Positions 24,504-33,246 are shown, counted from the stretch's first letter. The stretch is DNA of 46,740 bases from Christensenella sp. UBA7862 (GCA_002500135.1 DLSM01000002.1:1-46740), one strand, 5' to 3'. Made by a program: numbers and translations. Notes: generated from the letters alone by a model not told the origin.

Positions 24504-25176
24504 ACTCTATATCCTCAATTTGCCAGTCGATTGGTTTTTGTCCTGACCCAAGTAAGAGTTCGTTACACTTTTTGAAATGTCCGCAGCCAAAGAAGCCGTT
24601 GTATGCAGAAAGTGGGCTTGGGTGTGCGCAAGTTAGGACATAATGGTGCGATAAGTCTATGTCTTTGACGATATTTCTTGCCCCCGCTCCCCAAAGCAAA
24701 AACACAACTGGGGTTTTCTTTTCTGCAATTTTCTTTACGATTTCGTGCGTAAAAATTTCCCAACCTTTGTCTTTGTGGCTAAAACTTTTACCCTTTTCAA
24801 CTGTCAAAACACTGTTCAAAAGCAGAACACCTTGTTTTGCCCATTTAGTGAGGTTTCCACTTTTTGGGATGTAACACCCCAGTTCGTCATGCAGTTCTTT
24901 ATAGATATTTTTTAGACTTGGAGGCAATGCCCCACTTTCCACTGAAAAACACATTCCATGCGCTTGCCCTTCGTTGATATATGGGTCTTGCCCTAAGATT
25001 ACAACTCTAACATCTTCATATTTTGTTTGGTTTAAAGCGTTAAAAATTTTCTTATCTTCGGGATAAATTATCTTCGTTTTGTATTCCTCTGCTAAGAAAT
25101 TTTGCAAGTTTTTAAAATACTCTTTTTCAAATTCCGCTCGCAAAAGGTCATACCAGTTTTTTGTTATATAAATCAT
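24502..25176 (-). CDS. ung: Uracil-DNA glycosylase, family 1
   Basis: 224 aa. The catalytic water-activating motif GQDPY has Asp64. The minor-groove motif HPSPLSAYNGFFGCGHF lies near the C-terminus, and FSV with PPSLKNIYKEL forms the uracil pocket and Pro-rich loop. Ung removes uracil from DNA in base-excision repair. It lies 36 nt downstream of trxB and is probably co-transcribed with it. Confidence 0.96.
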   Translation of the reverse strand: MIYITKNWYDLLRAEFEKEYFKNLQNFLAEEYKTKIIYPEDKKIFNALNQTKYEDVRVVILGQDPYINEGQAHGMCFSVESGALPPSLKNIYKELHDELGCYIPKSGNLTKWAKQGVLLLNSVLTVEKGKSFSHKDKGWEIFTHEIVKKIAEKKTPVVFLLWGAGARNIVKDIDLSHHYVLTCAHPSPLSAYNGFFGCGHFKKCNELLLGSGQKPIDWQIEDIE

Positions 25177-25212
25177 AATTTTACCTTAAAAATTGTTTTT
25201 TCTTGTGCCAAA

Positions 25213-26133
25213 TTACTTCTTTGACTTGATATATTCAAAGGCTTTTGTTGCGGCGATTGCTCCGTCTGAACAAGCGGTGATAACTTGCCTTAGAGGGGTG
25301 TTTCTTATGTCACCAATGGCAAAAACTCCGTCAATATTTGTTTTCATATTGCAATCTGTTTGGATATATCCACCCTCTGTAAGTTTAAGTTTATTTCCAT
25401 AGATTTCTGTATCGGGTCCACGCCCAATGCAAACAAAAAGTCCGTCAATTTTAAGGCTTTCGTGAGTTTTTGTTTGAAGATTGTTCACCACAACACCCGT
25501 CAACTTTTCTTCCCCGTCAAGAGATGAAATGACACTATTTAAAACAAGGTGGACGTTTTTCTTTTCCATGAGTTTTTGTGCAAGATATTCTTGCCCTCTA
25601 AACTCGTCCCGTCTGTGTATAAGATACACATCGCTTGCCAAATTGCTAAGATACAATGCGTCTTCAAGGGCTGTGTTCCCACCGCCAACAACGGCGACTT
25701 TTAGACCCTTAAAGAAGTTCCCGTCACAAGTTGCACAATAACTTATGCCTTTGCCGAGGAATTTCTTTTCGCCTACGACATCAAGTTTTCTGACCGAAGC
25801 CCCGGTGCCAATTATAATTGTCTTAGCCAAAATCTCTTGCCCAAAGCAGACGACTTTTTTTGTTTCTCCCTCAAGTTCCACAGATTTTACTTCGTCAAAT
25901 ACAAAAGGAATATCGAATTGCCCTGCGTGTTCAAACATTTTTGTTGCAAGTTCCATGCCTGAAATTGACGAAAATCCTGTGTAATTTGAGATTTCTGGCG
26001 TTGTTGTTATTGCCCCGCCTGGCATGTTTTTTTCAATTATAACCACGTCAAGCCCTGCTCTTTTTGCATAAATTCCTGCTGTTATTCCGCCTGGGCCACC
26101 GCCTAAAATTGCTATATCATAAAGTTTTTCCAT
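25213..26133 (-). CDS. trxB: Thioredoxin reductase
   Basis: 306 aa from the ATG at 26133 (GGAGAAG upstream). A longer open frame to 26253 adds 40 residues of non-family sequence. FAD-binding GGGPGGITAG (11-20), redox-active Cys133-Ala-Thr-Cys136, NADPH-binding GGGNTALEDALYL and the C-terminal FAD motif IGDIRNTPLRQV are present. It transfers electrons from NADPH through FAD to thioredoxin; ferredoxin-dependent relatives lack the intact NADPH site seen here. Confidence 0.95.
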   Translation of the reverse strand: MEKLYDIAILGGGPGGITAGIYAKRAGLDVVIIEKNMPGGAITTTPEISNYTGFSSISGMELATKMFEHAGQFDIPFVFDEVKSVELEGETKKVVCFGQEILAKTIIIGTGASVRKLDVVGEKKFLGKGISYCATCDGNFFKGLKVAVVGGGNTALEDALYLSNLASDVYLIHRRDEFRGQEYLAQKLMEKKNVHLVLNSVISSLDGEEKLTGVVVNNLQTKTHESLKIDGLFVCIGRGPDTEIYGNKLKLTEGGYIQTDCNMKTNIDGVFAIGDIRNTPLRQVITACSDGAIAATKAFEYIKSKK

Positions 26134-26300
26134 AATACTTCTCCAAAAATTCTGTCTATAACATTGTATTATCTTTTGTGCAAAATGACAAATAAATTTT
26201 TGGCATTTTAATAAAAAAATATTGGCAAATTTAGTTGACAATATTTTTAACACATTTTTGCAGTTTGAGGCAATGAGATTTTTACAATAATTCTATGTAG

Positions 26301-26336
26301 ATAAAAATATTGCCCAAGGAATTTGTGGGCAATATT
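26301..26336 (-). terminator. Intrinsic terminator of the zinc-ribbon protein gene
   Basis: An 11-bp stem AATATTGCCCA (26306-26316) with TGGGCAATATT (26326-26336) is followed on the minus strand by TTTTTAT. Confidence 0.75.
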
Positions 26337-26342
26337 ATATGA

Positions 26343-27041
26343 TTATTCTCCAAAATAAATGTATCTTCTGCATTGTTCACATTCAAGATAGCCTTTATCT
26401 TTGAGTTTGCTTGTTGATGCTGCTGCAAGTGACATGCTGCAGCCGCCACAAGAATTGTTGTTTAGTGGAACAAACACTGGGAAAATTTTGTCTTGTCTTA
26501 GACTTTTGTATTTTGCCAAAATTTTTGGGTCAATATCCTTTTCCATTTCCACCATTTGCTTTTTGATTGCGGTTACTTGTGGCATAGTCTTTTCTTCAAG
26601 TTGAGAAAGCTTTTGCTTGTTTTCCATGTATTTTTGCTTCGACAGAATGATGTTTTGCTTGTAGTAGTCAAAGTTTTTGAGAATATTTGACATGGAGTCT
26701 GCAAGAGATGAAATTGCTCTTTCAAGCGAGCCGAGTTCTGTTGAAAGAGAGTTTAGTTTGTCGATTTGGGCTGACAATTCTTCTGTCCCCAGTTTTGAGG
26801 CGTCTTGCTTTGTAAGTTTATCAAGCGTATCAATTATTTGGGCATAACGCTTTTTGTTCTTCTCATAATCGGCAAGAGTTTTGCTTGCAATAGAGTCTAG
26901 TTCTACAAGTTTATTTTGAAAATCTTTTGCAATAGCCATGGCGTTTGTTATGTTTTGTTTTGCTGGGTCTTTGTCATATTCCCTTTTAAGTTTCAAGACT
27001 TTTGCGTCAAGATTTTGATAGGCGAGTATTTGTTCAAACAT
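26343..27041 (-). CDS. Coiled-coil protein with a C4 zinc ribbon (DUF164/CdsZ-like)
   Basis: 232 aa. Residues 1-175 are almost entirely heptad-rich helix (coiled coil). The C-terminus has a zinc ribbon with CGGC and, 17 residues later, CEQC. The layout is that of the zf-RING_7/DUF164 family, found across bacteria; members have been linked to translation and late-stage growth, but the role in Firmicutes is uncertain. It lies between rpoD-trmK and trxB and has a strong ribosome binding site and a terminator of its own. Confidence 0.85.
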   Translation of the reverse strand: MFEQILAYQNLDAKVLKLKREYDKDPAKQNITNAMAIAKDFQNKLVELDSIASKTLADYEKNKKRYAQIIDTLDKLTKQDASKLGTEELSAQIDKLNSLSTELGSLERAISSLADSMSNILKNFDYYKQNIILSKQKYMENKQKLSQLEEKTMPQVTAIKKQMVEMEKDIDPKILAKYKSLRQDKIFPVFVPLNNNSCGGCSMSLAAASTSKLKDKGYLECEQCRRYIYFGE

Positions 27042-27085
27042 TTTTTCTCCTTTTGCGGCAGAGCCACTTTTATATTGTTATATCA

Positions 27086-27778
27086 TTATTTTGTGTTTTG
27101 GTCAACAGCCAAAATCTTCTTTTGACATTTTTCACGGCATGATAGGAATTTTTGCAGCGAAGATTGTATCTCACTATCCGTTGTGTTTTGTAAAATTGAA
27201 GAGAATTTGTCAATTTTGTAGTCAAGATAGTTCATAAAATCTGCACTTGGCGAAATGAGGTTGCTCTTTCCAAACAGAATTTGGTCATTTGTAAGTTTAA
27301 TTAAAGTTTTTGAACGGCAAACTTGAAGAATATTGTAAAAAATCTTGCCGTCATGCACCATAAAATCTTTTTTTATGTCAAAAAAGTTGTTTTGAAGGAA
27401 AATTCGCAACTCCTCTGTATTCTTTTGAGGCTGTAAGATAAAATTGTCGAAAATTTTGTCTTTGTCTTGCAACAATATTTTAACAATTTCTCTGCCGCCC
27501 ATGCCAGCAATTATAATTTGTTGTGGAAGCGGGGTGACGGATAGCAAATCTGTTATTCCGTCACAAACGACAAACTGAGTTTTGTCATAAAAGCCTTGCA
27601 AGTTGTCTTTTGCTTTATCTACGCATTTTTTGCTTATATCCGAAACATAGGCGAAGTCAATTTTGTCATTTTGCAAAAGAATTTTTGGCACAAAGCCATG
27701 ATCGCTGCCGACATCTGCAATTATTTTTTTTGTGACCAAACTGCAAATTACATTTAGTCTTATGTTTTGCTTAGTCAC
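27086..27778 (-). CDS. trmK: tRNA (adenine-22-N1)-methyltransferase TrmK
   Basis: 230 aa from GTG at 27778, which has GGAAGG 5 nt upstream and overlaps the rpoD stop by 8 nt. The longer frame (to 27922) lies wholly inside rpoD and was rejected. The SAM-binding motif IADVGSDHGFVP lies near residue 23, followed by AYVSDIS and the family block IAGMGGREIVKIL. The C-terminus is a coiled helical region. TrmK (YqfN in Bacillus) makes m1A22 in tRNA; in Bacillus it also follows sigA closely. Confidence 0.9.
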   Translation of the reverse strand: MTKQNIRLNVICSLVTKKIIADVGSDHGFVPKILLQNDKIDFAYVSDISKKCVDKAKDNLQGFYDKTQFVVCDGITDLLSVTPLPQQIIIAGMGGREIVKILLQDKDKIFDNFILQPQKNTEELRIFLQNNFFDIKKDFMVHDGKIFYNILQVCRSKTLIKLTNDQILFGKSNLISPSADFMNYLDYKIDKFSSILQNTTDSEIQSSLQKFLSCREKCQKKILAVDQNTK

Positions 27779-28820
27779 AGAAACCTTCCAGTTTTTTACT
27801 TCTATTTGGGTGACGAAGTTTGCGAAGTGCTTTTGCTTCAATTTGACGGATACGTTCACGAGTGACATCAAACTCTTTGCCCACTTCTTCAAGAGTTCTG
27901 GAGTGGGAGTCGTCAAGCCCATATCTTAGGCGGATAACTTTTTGCTCACGAGGGGTCAAGGTGTCGATAGCTGCCATAAGTTGTTCTTTCAAGATAAGTT
28001 GAGAAGCGGTTTCAACTGGAGATTTTATGCTGTCATCTTCAACAAAGTCACCCATTTTGCTGTCCTCTTCCTCGCCAACTGGTGTTTCAAGAGAAAGTGG
28101 GTCTTGAGCTATTTTTTGAATTTCACAAACACGTTGTTCGGAAATTCCCATTTTTTCTGCAATTTCTTGTGCCGAAGGATCTCTGCCCAAAGTTTGAAGC
28201 AGTTGTCTTTGGACACGAAGCATTTTGTTGATTGTTTCCACCATGTGAACTGGGATACGGATTGTTCTTGCTTGGTCGGCAATGGCACGGGTGATAGATT
28301 GTCTTATCCACCAAGTTGCATAGGTTGAAAATCTGAACCCTTTTGTGTAGTCAAATTTTTCAACTGCACGCAAAAGTCCTAAGTTGCCTTCTTGGATAAG
28401 ATCCAAAAATTGCATGCCCGTTCTGCCGACATACTTTTTGGCAATGCTGACAACAAGTCTTAAGTTGGCTTCGGAAAGTTTTTTTCTTGCAACTTCGTCA
28501 CCGGCTGCCATTCTTTTGGCGTAGTCAAGTTCTTCCTCGCTTGAAAGAAGTGGCACACGTCCGATATCTTTAAGATACATTTTGACTGGGTCGTCAACTT
28601 GCACTTGACTTGCAATAACACTCAAGTCTTCCATTTCGTCCGCTTGAGAAACAATTTTTATGCCGTTTTCTGTAAGGAATTTTTTTACTTCCTCAATGTC
28701 GCTTGCTGAGGCATCAAGTTTTATAAGGCTCGAAAAAATGGCATCTTCATAAATGCTGCCCTTGCCTTTTGCTGCTTCCAAAAGTTTGGTTACTTCTGGT
28801 TGAAATCTTTGATCATACAT
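27771..28820 (-). CDS. rpoD: Primary sigma factor RpoD/SigA
   Basis: 349 aa from the ATG at 28820 (GGAG 9 nt upstream); it overlaps the dnaG stop by 8 nt. Region 1.1 is short. Region 1.2 has DPVKMYLKDIGRVPLL, regions 2.1-2.4 include LRLVVSIAKKYVGRTGMQF and the -10 recognition helix FSTYATWWIRQSITRA, region 3 has IRIPVHMVETINK, and region 4.2 has the -35 helix-turn-helix with EEVGKEFDVTRERIRQIEAKALRKLRHP. It directs housekeeping transcription from the TTGACA/TATAAT promoters seen in this window. Confidence 0.97.
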   Translation of the reverse strand: MYDQRFQPEVTKLLEAAKGKGSIYEDAIFSSLIKLDASASDIEEVKKFLTENGIKIVSQADEMEDLSVIASQVQVDDPVKMYLKDIGRVPLLSSEEELDYAKRMAAGDEVARKKLSEANLRLVVSIAKKYVGRTGMQFLDLIQEGNLGLLRAVEKFDYTKGFRFSTYATWWIRQSITRAIADQARTIRIPVHMVETINKMLRVQRQLLQTLGRDPSAQEIAEKMGISEQRVCEIQKIAQDPLSLETPVGEEEDSKMGDFVEDDSIKSPVETASQLILKEQLMAAIDTLTPREQKVIRLRYGLDDSHSRTLEEVGKEFDVTRERIRQIEAKALRKLRHPNRSKKLEGFCD

Positions 28821-30603
28821 TTTGTTTATCTCCATTGTTTTTAAGTTCTTTTGCAAGTTCACCAAGTTCCCCTGCTATTTGTCTTCTTCTTGTTGCATCT
28901 CTTTCTGTTTTAAATTGCTTCATAAGTTCGTCTTGCCTTTGTTTTAGGCTGACGGAATATAAATTTTCAAGGCACTCGTCAAAATATTTTTGCTTGTCGC
29001 CCGACACGTTGAAAAAATTGAAATTGATTATGTCCAATATGCCTTTGTCCTCGTCAACATCAAAAACATCATACAGCGAGCCAACTGTCCAAGATTTGTT
29101 TTGCTCGGAAAGTGACTTTAGATAGTCAAAGAGTTTTTGATAACTTGGGTTTTGAAATTTTATGTTATAACTGCATGCTTTCATGGCGTATGGCTCTTTG
29201 TGGACGATGCTTGAAAGCACAAACTGAATTGCCTTTGTGTGTCCCTCAATTCTCACTGGGGGTTCTTGTTCTTCCGTTTTAACTTTAACTTCGCCCGCTT
29301 CCGTTTCCCTAAGGTCACGCCTTAAGACGTCAACTGGCACATTTGCTTTAGCGGACACGAGTTTAAGATAAATATCCTTTTGGGTGTTGCTTTCTAGGGT
29401 GGAAAGCACTTCCATTGCTTCCGTCACAAACTTATTTCTCTCAAAATTATCTTTCAAATTATATTTTGTTGCCAAACTCTCGATTTTGTATTCAATGTGG
29501 TCGAGTAAGTTTTCAAGGCTTTTATCCAGTTCTTCCTTGCCATATTTTTTCAAAATTTCGTCTGGGTCAAGTCCGTCACGAAGTTTTGCAACTCTAACTT
29601 CAAGCCCAGCGTCTGCCAAAACTTGGGTTGCTTTGTAAGTCGCTTTTTGCCCCGCACCGTCACCGTCAAGACACAAAATAACTTTGTCGGCATAACGCTT
29701 GAGAAGTCGTGCGTGGAAAGGAGTTATTGCTGTCCCCATGCAAGCGCAGGCATTTCTGTGACCCGCTTTGAACATTGCGATAACGTCAATTTGCCCTTCG
29801 CAAATAATTATACTATCAATGGGTTGTTCCTTTCTCAGTTCCTTTATCATATTGATATTGTAAACTGTTTTACTCTTGTCAAAGACGATTGTTTGGGTGG
29901 AATTTCTATATTTTGCAAACTTGCTGCCCGCCTCCAAAACTCGAGCGGAAAACCCGATGCAATCGCCATAGATGTCTATAATTGGAAACATCAGTCTGTG
30001 GGCAAAGACGTCATATGGCTTGCCATTTTCGCCAACTTCCACAAGTCCAGCGTCACGCATAGTGGCTAAGTCAAAGCCTTTTGAAGTTAGATATGTAACA
30101 ATGCTTGTCCAATCGGGACTATATCCTATGCCAAAATTTTTAAGCACACTTCCCGTAAATTGTCTGGAGATTACATAATTCTGTGCGACTTTGCTTGTTG
30201 GAAGTCTTAGGGTTTGAATGTAATAGTCTTTGGCACAGTTTAGGCACTCAAGCACTCGTTTTTTCTGTTTAAGTTTAAGTGCCATTTCGTCATTTTGTTC
30301 AACATTTGGAATTTGCATGCCAGCACTTTCGGCAAGTTTTTTGACTGCCTCATAAAATGGAATGTTGTCATATTTCATAACAAATCTTATGACATCGCCC
30401 CCTTCGCCGCAGCCATAGCAATGGAAATACTGCTCGTCCTCACTTACGGCAAACGAAGGAGTTTTTTCATAATGAAAAGGACAGCAAGCCCAAAAATAAC
30501 GACCTTGCTTTTTCATGGTGAGTGACCGAGAAATCACTGATATTATGTCATTTCTTTGTTTTACTTCCTCGATAAATTCAAGAGGAAAACCATATTTTGT
30601 CAA
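28813..30603 (-). CDS. dnaG: DNA primase
   Basis: 596 aa from TTG at 30603 (GGAG 8 nt upstream; no ATG alternative exists before the conserved N-terminus). The CHC2 zinc finger uses Cys41, His44, Cys62 and Cys65. The TOPRIM domain has IICEGQIDVI and a DGDGAG block. The C-terminal DnaB-interacting domain is present but diverged. DnaG makes RNA primers for lagging-strand synthesis. The dnaG-rpoD order is the classical macromolecular-synthesis operon (without rpsU, which lies at 44 kb). Confidence 0.96.
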   Translation of the reverse strand: MTKYGFPLEFIEEVKQRNDIISVISRSLTMKKQGRYFWACCPFHYEKTPSFAVSEDEQYFHCYGCGEGGDVIRFVMKYDNIPFYEAVKKLAESAGMQIPNVEQNDEMALKLKQKKRVLECLNCAKDYYIQTLRLPTSKVAQNYVISRQFTGSVLKNFGIGYSPDWTSIVTYLTSKGFDLATMRDAGLVEVGENGKPYDVFAHRLMFPIIDIYGDCIGFSARVLEAGSKFAKYRNSTQTIVFDKSKTVYNINMIKELRKEQPIDSIIICEGQIDVIAMFKAGHRNACACMGTAITPFHARLLKRYADKVILCLDGDGAGQKATYKATQVLADAGLEVRVAKLRDGLDPDEILKKYGKEELDKSLENLLDHIEYKIESLATKYNLKDNFERNKFVTEAMEVLSTLESNTQKDIYLKLVSAKANVPVDVLRRDLRETEAGEVKVKTEEQEPPVRIEGHTKAIQFVLSSIVHKEPYAMKACSYNIKFQNPSYQKLFDYLKSLSEQNKSWTVGSLYDVFDVDEDKGILDIINFNFFNVSGDKQKYFDECLENLYSVSLKQRQDELMKQFKTERDATRRRQIAGELGELAKELKNNGDKQNV

Positions 30604-30637
30604 AGACCAATCTCCTATATTTTTGCATTAAGTTTTT

Positions 30638-30690
30638 TTGTGCAAATTGCACAAACTCAACTATTATATATTATTTCACGCAAAATACAA
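30638..30690 (-). promoter_or_regulatory. dnaG-rpoD-trmK promoter with a palindrome at the transcript start
   Basis: Minus strand TTGTAT (30690-30685), 16 nt, TATAAT (30668-30663). Immediately downstream, at about +2 to +18, lies a perfect inverted repeat TTGTGCAA-N-TTGCACAA (30638-30654). This is the position of a repressor operator or of a 5' stabilising stem-loop. Confidence 0.55.
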
Positions 30691-30803
30691 ATTTCCTCTT
30701 TATTTTTCAAAAAATTTAAGAAAATTTTTATTTTTTTTCATAAAGTTTGCATTTTGGGGCTGTTTTAGCGGTTTTTTAGGGCGAAACCCGCCAAATAACA
30801 AGC

Positions 30804-30833
30804 AAAAACCCCTCACTTTTGCAAGGGATTTTT
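30804..30833 (-). terminator. Intrinsic terminator after the DAK2/YloV-type gene
   Basis: Minus strand AAAAATCCCTT pairs with AGGGGTTTTT across a 10-nt loop, followed by T-rich sequence, about 20 nt downstream of the stop at 30854. Confidence 0.65.
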
Positions 30834-30853
30834 GTATAGGTTAAAATAATAGA

Positions 30854-32494
30854 TTATTCTACTGAAAGTATATAATAATATACTGGTTGTCCGCCCGAAA
30901 CGGCGTTGAATTCGCATTGAGGATATGAAGTTTGAAGTTTCTCTTGAAGCTTAACTGCGTCTTCTTCTTTAACTTCTTGACCATAGAACAATGTGACATT
31001 GACTGTTGTGTCGTCCACAAGTTTTGAAAGAAGTCCCTCAACGGTTTCTGGAATTTCACTGCCTTTTGCCAAGATTGCACTGTTGTCAAGTCCGATAATT
31101 TCACCAACGCTTAGGTCAAAGCCGTCAACGTGGGTGTCCCTAACAGCATATGTTACACTGCCCGTTTTAACATTTTGCATGGACTCTTTCATTGCCTCGG
31201 TGTTTTCTTCAACAGATTCGTCTGGGTTGAAAGCAAGACAAGCGGATATTCCCTCTGGGACAGATTTGGTTGGGATAACTACAACATTTTTCTTAACAAG
31301 GTCTTTTGCTTGTTCAGCGGCAAGGACAATATTTTTATTGTTTGGAAGGACAAAGACTGTTTCTGCGTTTACATGGTCAATGGCTTCTGCAATGTCGCTT
31401 GCACTTGGGTTCATGGTTTGTCCACCTTTAATAACGTGGTCAACCATAAGGTCCTTAAACAACGCTTCAAAACCGTCACCAGCAGAAACAGACACAATGC
31501 CCATTTGCTTTGGAGGTTCTTTCTTTGATTGTTCTTCAAGCATTTTTCTGTGTTCTTCGAGCAAGTTTTCAATTTTGATATTTGAAATTTCACCAAGTTC
31601 CAAGCCAAAGCCAAGCGCTTTGTTTGGTTCATTTGTATGAACGTGAACTTTTACAAGTTTAAGGTCGCCAATGCAGATAACTGAGTCGCCAAGTTCCAAG
31701 AGTCGTTCTTTAAGTTTGTCAATATCGCTTTGAGTTGTCTTTTTGTGCATATTTATAATGTTATACTCAACGCAATAGCCAAATTGGATTTCTGCAAGGT
31801 CAACAAGTTTTTTGTGGAATTCTTCGTCTTTTTGATAGGCTGTTTGAGCGTCAACATAGTCTGCGGAGATTGCGGACTCGTCATTTGTGAGTGCTTTGTA
31901 GAAGCCTGTAAAGATAACGATAAGCCCTCTGCCGCCAGCGTCAACAACGCCTGCCTTTTTCAAAACTGGCAAAAGTTCTGGAGTTTGAAGCAGCACTTCT
32001 TCACCCTTGTCCAAAACGTCTTTCAAGAAAACTTCAAAGTCGCTGTTTTTCTTGCAAGACACAAGAGCATATTCTGCCATAACACGGATAACTGTTAAGA
32101 TTGTGCCTTCCTTTGGCTTTGTAACTGCTTTGTAGGCGACATCAGCGCCTTCTTTCATTGCATGGGCAAAATCTTTTGTTTTGAGTTCTTGGCAAGTCCT
32201 CATAACTGTACTCATGCCCTTTAGAATTTGTGACAAGATAACGCCAGAGTTCCCCCTAGCACCACGCAATGCGCCCTTGGTCACAGCCTCTGCCAAAGAG
32301 TCAAAGTTGTTGTTTGGACATTCGTTTACTTCCTTAGTTGCAGATTTAAATGTCAAATTCATATTTGTTCCAGTGTCGCCATCTGGCACAGGAAAGACAT
32401 TTAAAGAGTCAACATATTTTCTATTTTCATCAAGCAATGTAGAAGCCGATAGAATCATTTTTCTGAACATTGCACCATTCACGGTTTTCTGCAC
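30854..32494 (-). CDS. fakA: DAK2-domain protein YloV, fatty acid kinase FakA-like
   Basis: 546 aa, the family length. GTG start at 32494 has GGAGG 6 nt upstream. The N-terminal DhaL-type nucleotide-binding domain has the signature PVPDGDTGTNM (38-45 core) and GARGNSGVILSQILKG. The middle domain and C-terminal DegV-like-contacting domain match YloV/FakA. In Staphylococcus, FakA phosphorylates fatty acids held by FakB proteins; no fakB is in this window. It is adjacent to the Gls24 gene, as yloU-yloV in Bacillus, with a 9-bp hairpin between them (32519-32539). Confidence 0.9.
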   Translation of the reverse strand: MQKTVNGAMFRKMILSASTLLDENRKYVDSLNVFPVPDGDTGTNMNLTFKSATKEVNECPNNNFDSLAEAVTKGALRGARGNSGVILSQILKGMSTVMRTCQELKTKDFAHAMKEGADVAYKAVTKPKEGTILTVIRVMAEYALVSCKKNSDFEVFLKDVLDKGEEVLLQTPELLPVLKKAGVVDAGGRGLIVIFTGFYKALTNDESAISADYVDAQTAYQKDEEFHKKLVDLAEIQFGYCVEYNIINMHKKTTQSDIDKLKERLLELGDSVICIGDLKLVKVHVHTNEPNKALGFGLELGEISNIKIENLLEEHRKMLEEQSKKEPPKQMGIVSVSAGDGFEALFKDLMVDHVIKGGQTMNPSASDIAEAIDHVNAETVFVLPNNKNIVLAAEQAKDLVKKNVVVIPTKSVPEGISACLAFNPDESVEENTEAMKESMQNVKTGSVTYAVRDTHVDGFDLSVGEIIGLDNSAILAKGSEIPETVEGLLSKLVDDTTVNVTLFYGQEVKEEDAVKLQEKLQTSYPQCEFNAVSGGQPVYYYILSVE

Positions 32495-32518
32495 TTCTAT
32501 CCTCCAAAGATAAAACCA

Positions 32519-32539
32519 AAAGACAGACAGTCTGCCTTT
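32519..32539 (-). terminator. Weak intercistronic hairpin between the Gls24 gene and yloV
   Basis: AAAGGCAGA pairs with TCTGTCTTT (9 bp, one G-U, loop CTG on the minus strand) and is followed by TTTTGGTTTT. It may partly end transcription after the Gls24 gene or protect its 3' end. Confidence 0.4.
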
Positions 32540-32558
32540 CTATATTATAAAAAGAAAA

Positions 32559-32909
32559 TCAGACCCTAACCCCGATGACTTTGATGTTCACAGCGTCAAC
32601 AATCATGCCCGTAAACTTTTCAACGCTGTATTTGACGGTGCTTTTTACGCTGTCGCAAACGGCAGTTATTGAAACACCATATTTCAATATAACGTTGAGG
32701 TCAACAGTTATGTGATTGTCAAGGCTTTGAATTTTTACGCCTCGAGAAAAAGATCTGGTCTTAAAAAGTTCGCCAAAACTTTCCTGTGTGCCTTTTGCAA
32801 CAAGGTCCACCACGCCATAACATTCGAGTGCGTTGAAACCAGCGACAACTGCAATAGCGTTGTTGTCGATTGTTATGTCACCAAAAGCATTTGAAGTTTT
32901 AACAAACAT
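32559..32909 (-). CDS. Asp23/Gls24 family envelope-stress protein (YloU-like)
   Basis: 116 aa. The core has the family pattern GDITIDNNAIAVVAG, then GVKIQSLDNHITVDLNVILKYGVSITAVCDSVKSTVKYSVEKFTGMIVDAVNIKVIGVRV. It has no membrane anchor. YloU-type proteins are found beside YloV in most Firmicutes; Asp23 relatives associate with the membrane and relate to cell-wall homeostasis. A promoter of its own is present upstream (32964-32992). Confidence 0.9.
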   Translation of the reverse strand: MFVKTSNAFGDITIDNNAIAVVAGFNALECYGVVDLVAKGTQESFGELFKTRSFSRGVKIQSLDNHITVDLNVILKYGVSITAVCDSVKSTVKYSVEKFTGMIVDAVNIKVIGVRV

Positions 32910-32963
32910 AAATAACTATCCTTTTTTGCCTAAAATACACAATTATCCTAGGCTACAGGATAT

Positions 32964-32992
32964 ATAATACAACAAAATTTCATTTGTTGCAA
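32964..32992 (-). promoter_or_regulatory. Promoter of the Gls24-yloV pair
   Basis: Minus strand TTGCAA (32992-32987), 17 nt, TATTAT (32969-32964). A small hairpin TATCCT-N7-AGGATA lies just after the expected start of transcription (32944-32962). Confidence 0.5.
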
Positions 32993-33018
32993 GCAAAACT
33001 TACTACTTTTTTAAATTT

Positions 33019-33108
33019 TTATTCTTCAATTTTTATGTAGTGTTTTTTTAGAAGCAATTTTAAAAAGAGTTTTAGACCCTTTGGTGCTTTGATACAATAT
33101 ATTCTCAT
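33019..33108 (-). CDS. spoVM: SpoVM-like sporulation peptide
   Basis: 29 codons: MRIYCIKAPKGLKLFLKLLL then KKHYIKIEE. Bacillus SpoVM (26 aa) begins MKFYTIKLPKFL; the positions M, Y, I, K, P, K and L agree, and the C-terminal half is likewise an amphipathic helix. SpoVM is a mother-cell peptide that senses the convex forespore membrane and anchors the SpoIVA coat layer. Location also fits: in Bacillus spoVM lies between rpe/thiN and rpmB-yloU-yloV; here it lies between rpe and the Gls24-yloV pair. GGGGTG sits 5 nt before the ATG. A terminator separates it from rpe and a mother-cell-type -10 element precedes it. The gene is shorter than ordinary gene-finding cut-offs. Confidence 0.75.
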   Translation of the reverse strand: MRIYCIKAPKGLKLFLKLLLKKHYIKIEE

Positions 33109-33127
33109 TATTCACCCCGCTTTGTAT

Positions 33128-33135
33128 ATTGTATG
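33128..33135 (-). promoter_or_regulatory. Mother-cell sigma (SigE/SigK)-type -10 element upstream of spoVM
   Basis: The minus strand reads CATACAAT followed by ATA, which fits the SigE -10 consensus CATACAMT and also the SigK pattern CATAnnnTA. No convincing matching -35 element is seen, so this is a partial match only. Confidence 0.4.
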
Positions 33136-33184
33136 CCCTATTGGGGGTTTTTGCCACTGCTTTTCATTCAAGTTGGCAAAACAA

Positions 33185-33211
33185 CAAAAAAAGAGTTTAA
33201 AACTAAACTCT
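33185..33211 (-). terminator. Intrinsic terminator of the pcrA-to-rpe operon
   Basis: AGAGTTTA-GTTT-TAAACTCT (33211-33192 on the minus strand) is followed by seven T, downstream of rpe. Confidence 0.8.
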
Positions 33212-33246
33212 CCTTTTTATAGAACTAGAAAAAACCTCTCTATACT

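Noticed and set aside
27779..27922. Longer start for trmK within rpoD
   Set aside because: The additional residues do not resemble TrmK and lie wholly over the rpoD coding region; the GTG at 27778 has a good ribosome binding site and matches the family N-terminus.
32910..33018. rpmB (L28) expected between spoVM and the Gls24 gene
   Set aside because: The gap is about 110 nt, too short for the 62-codon gene, and neither strand shows an L28-like frame.
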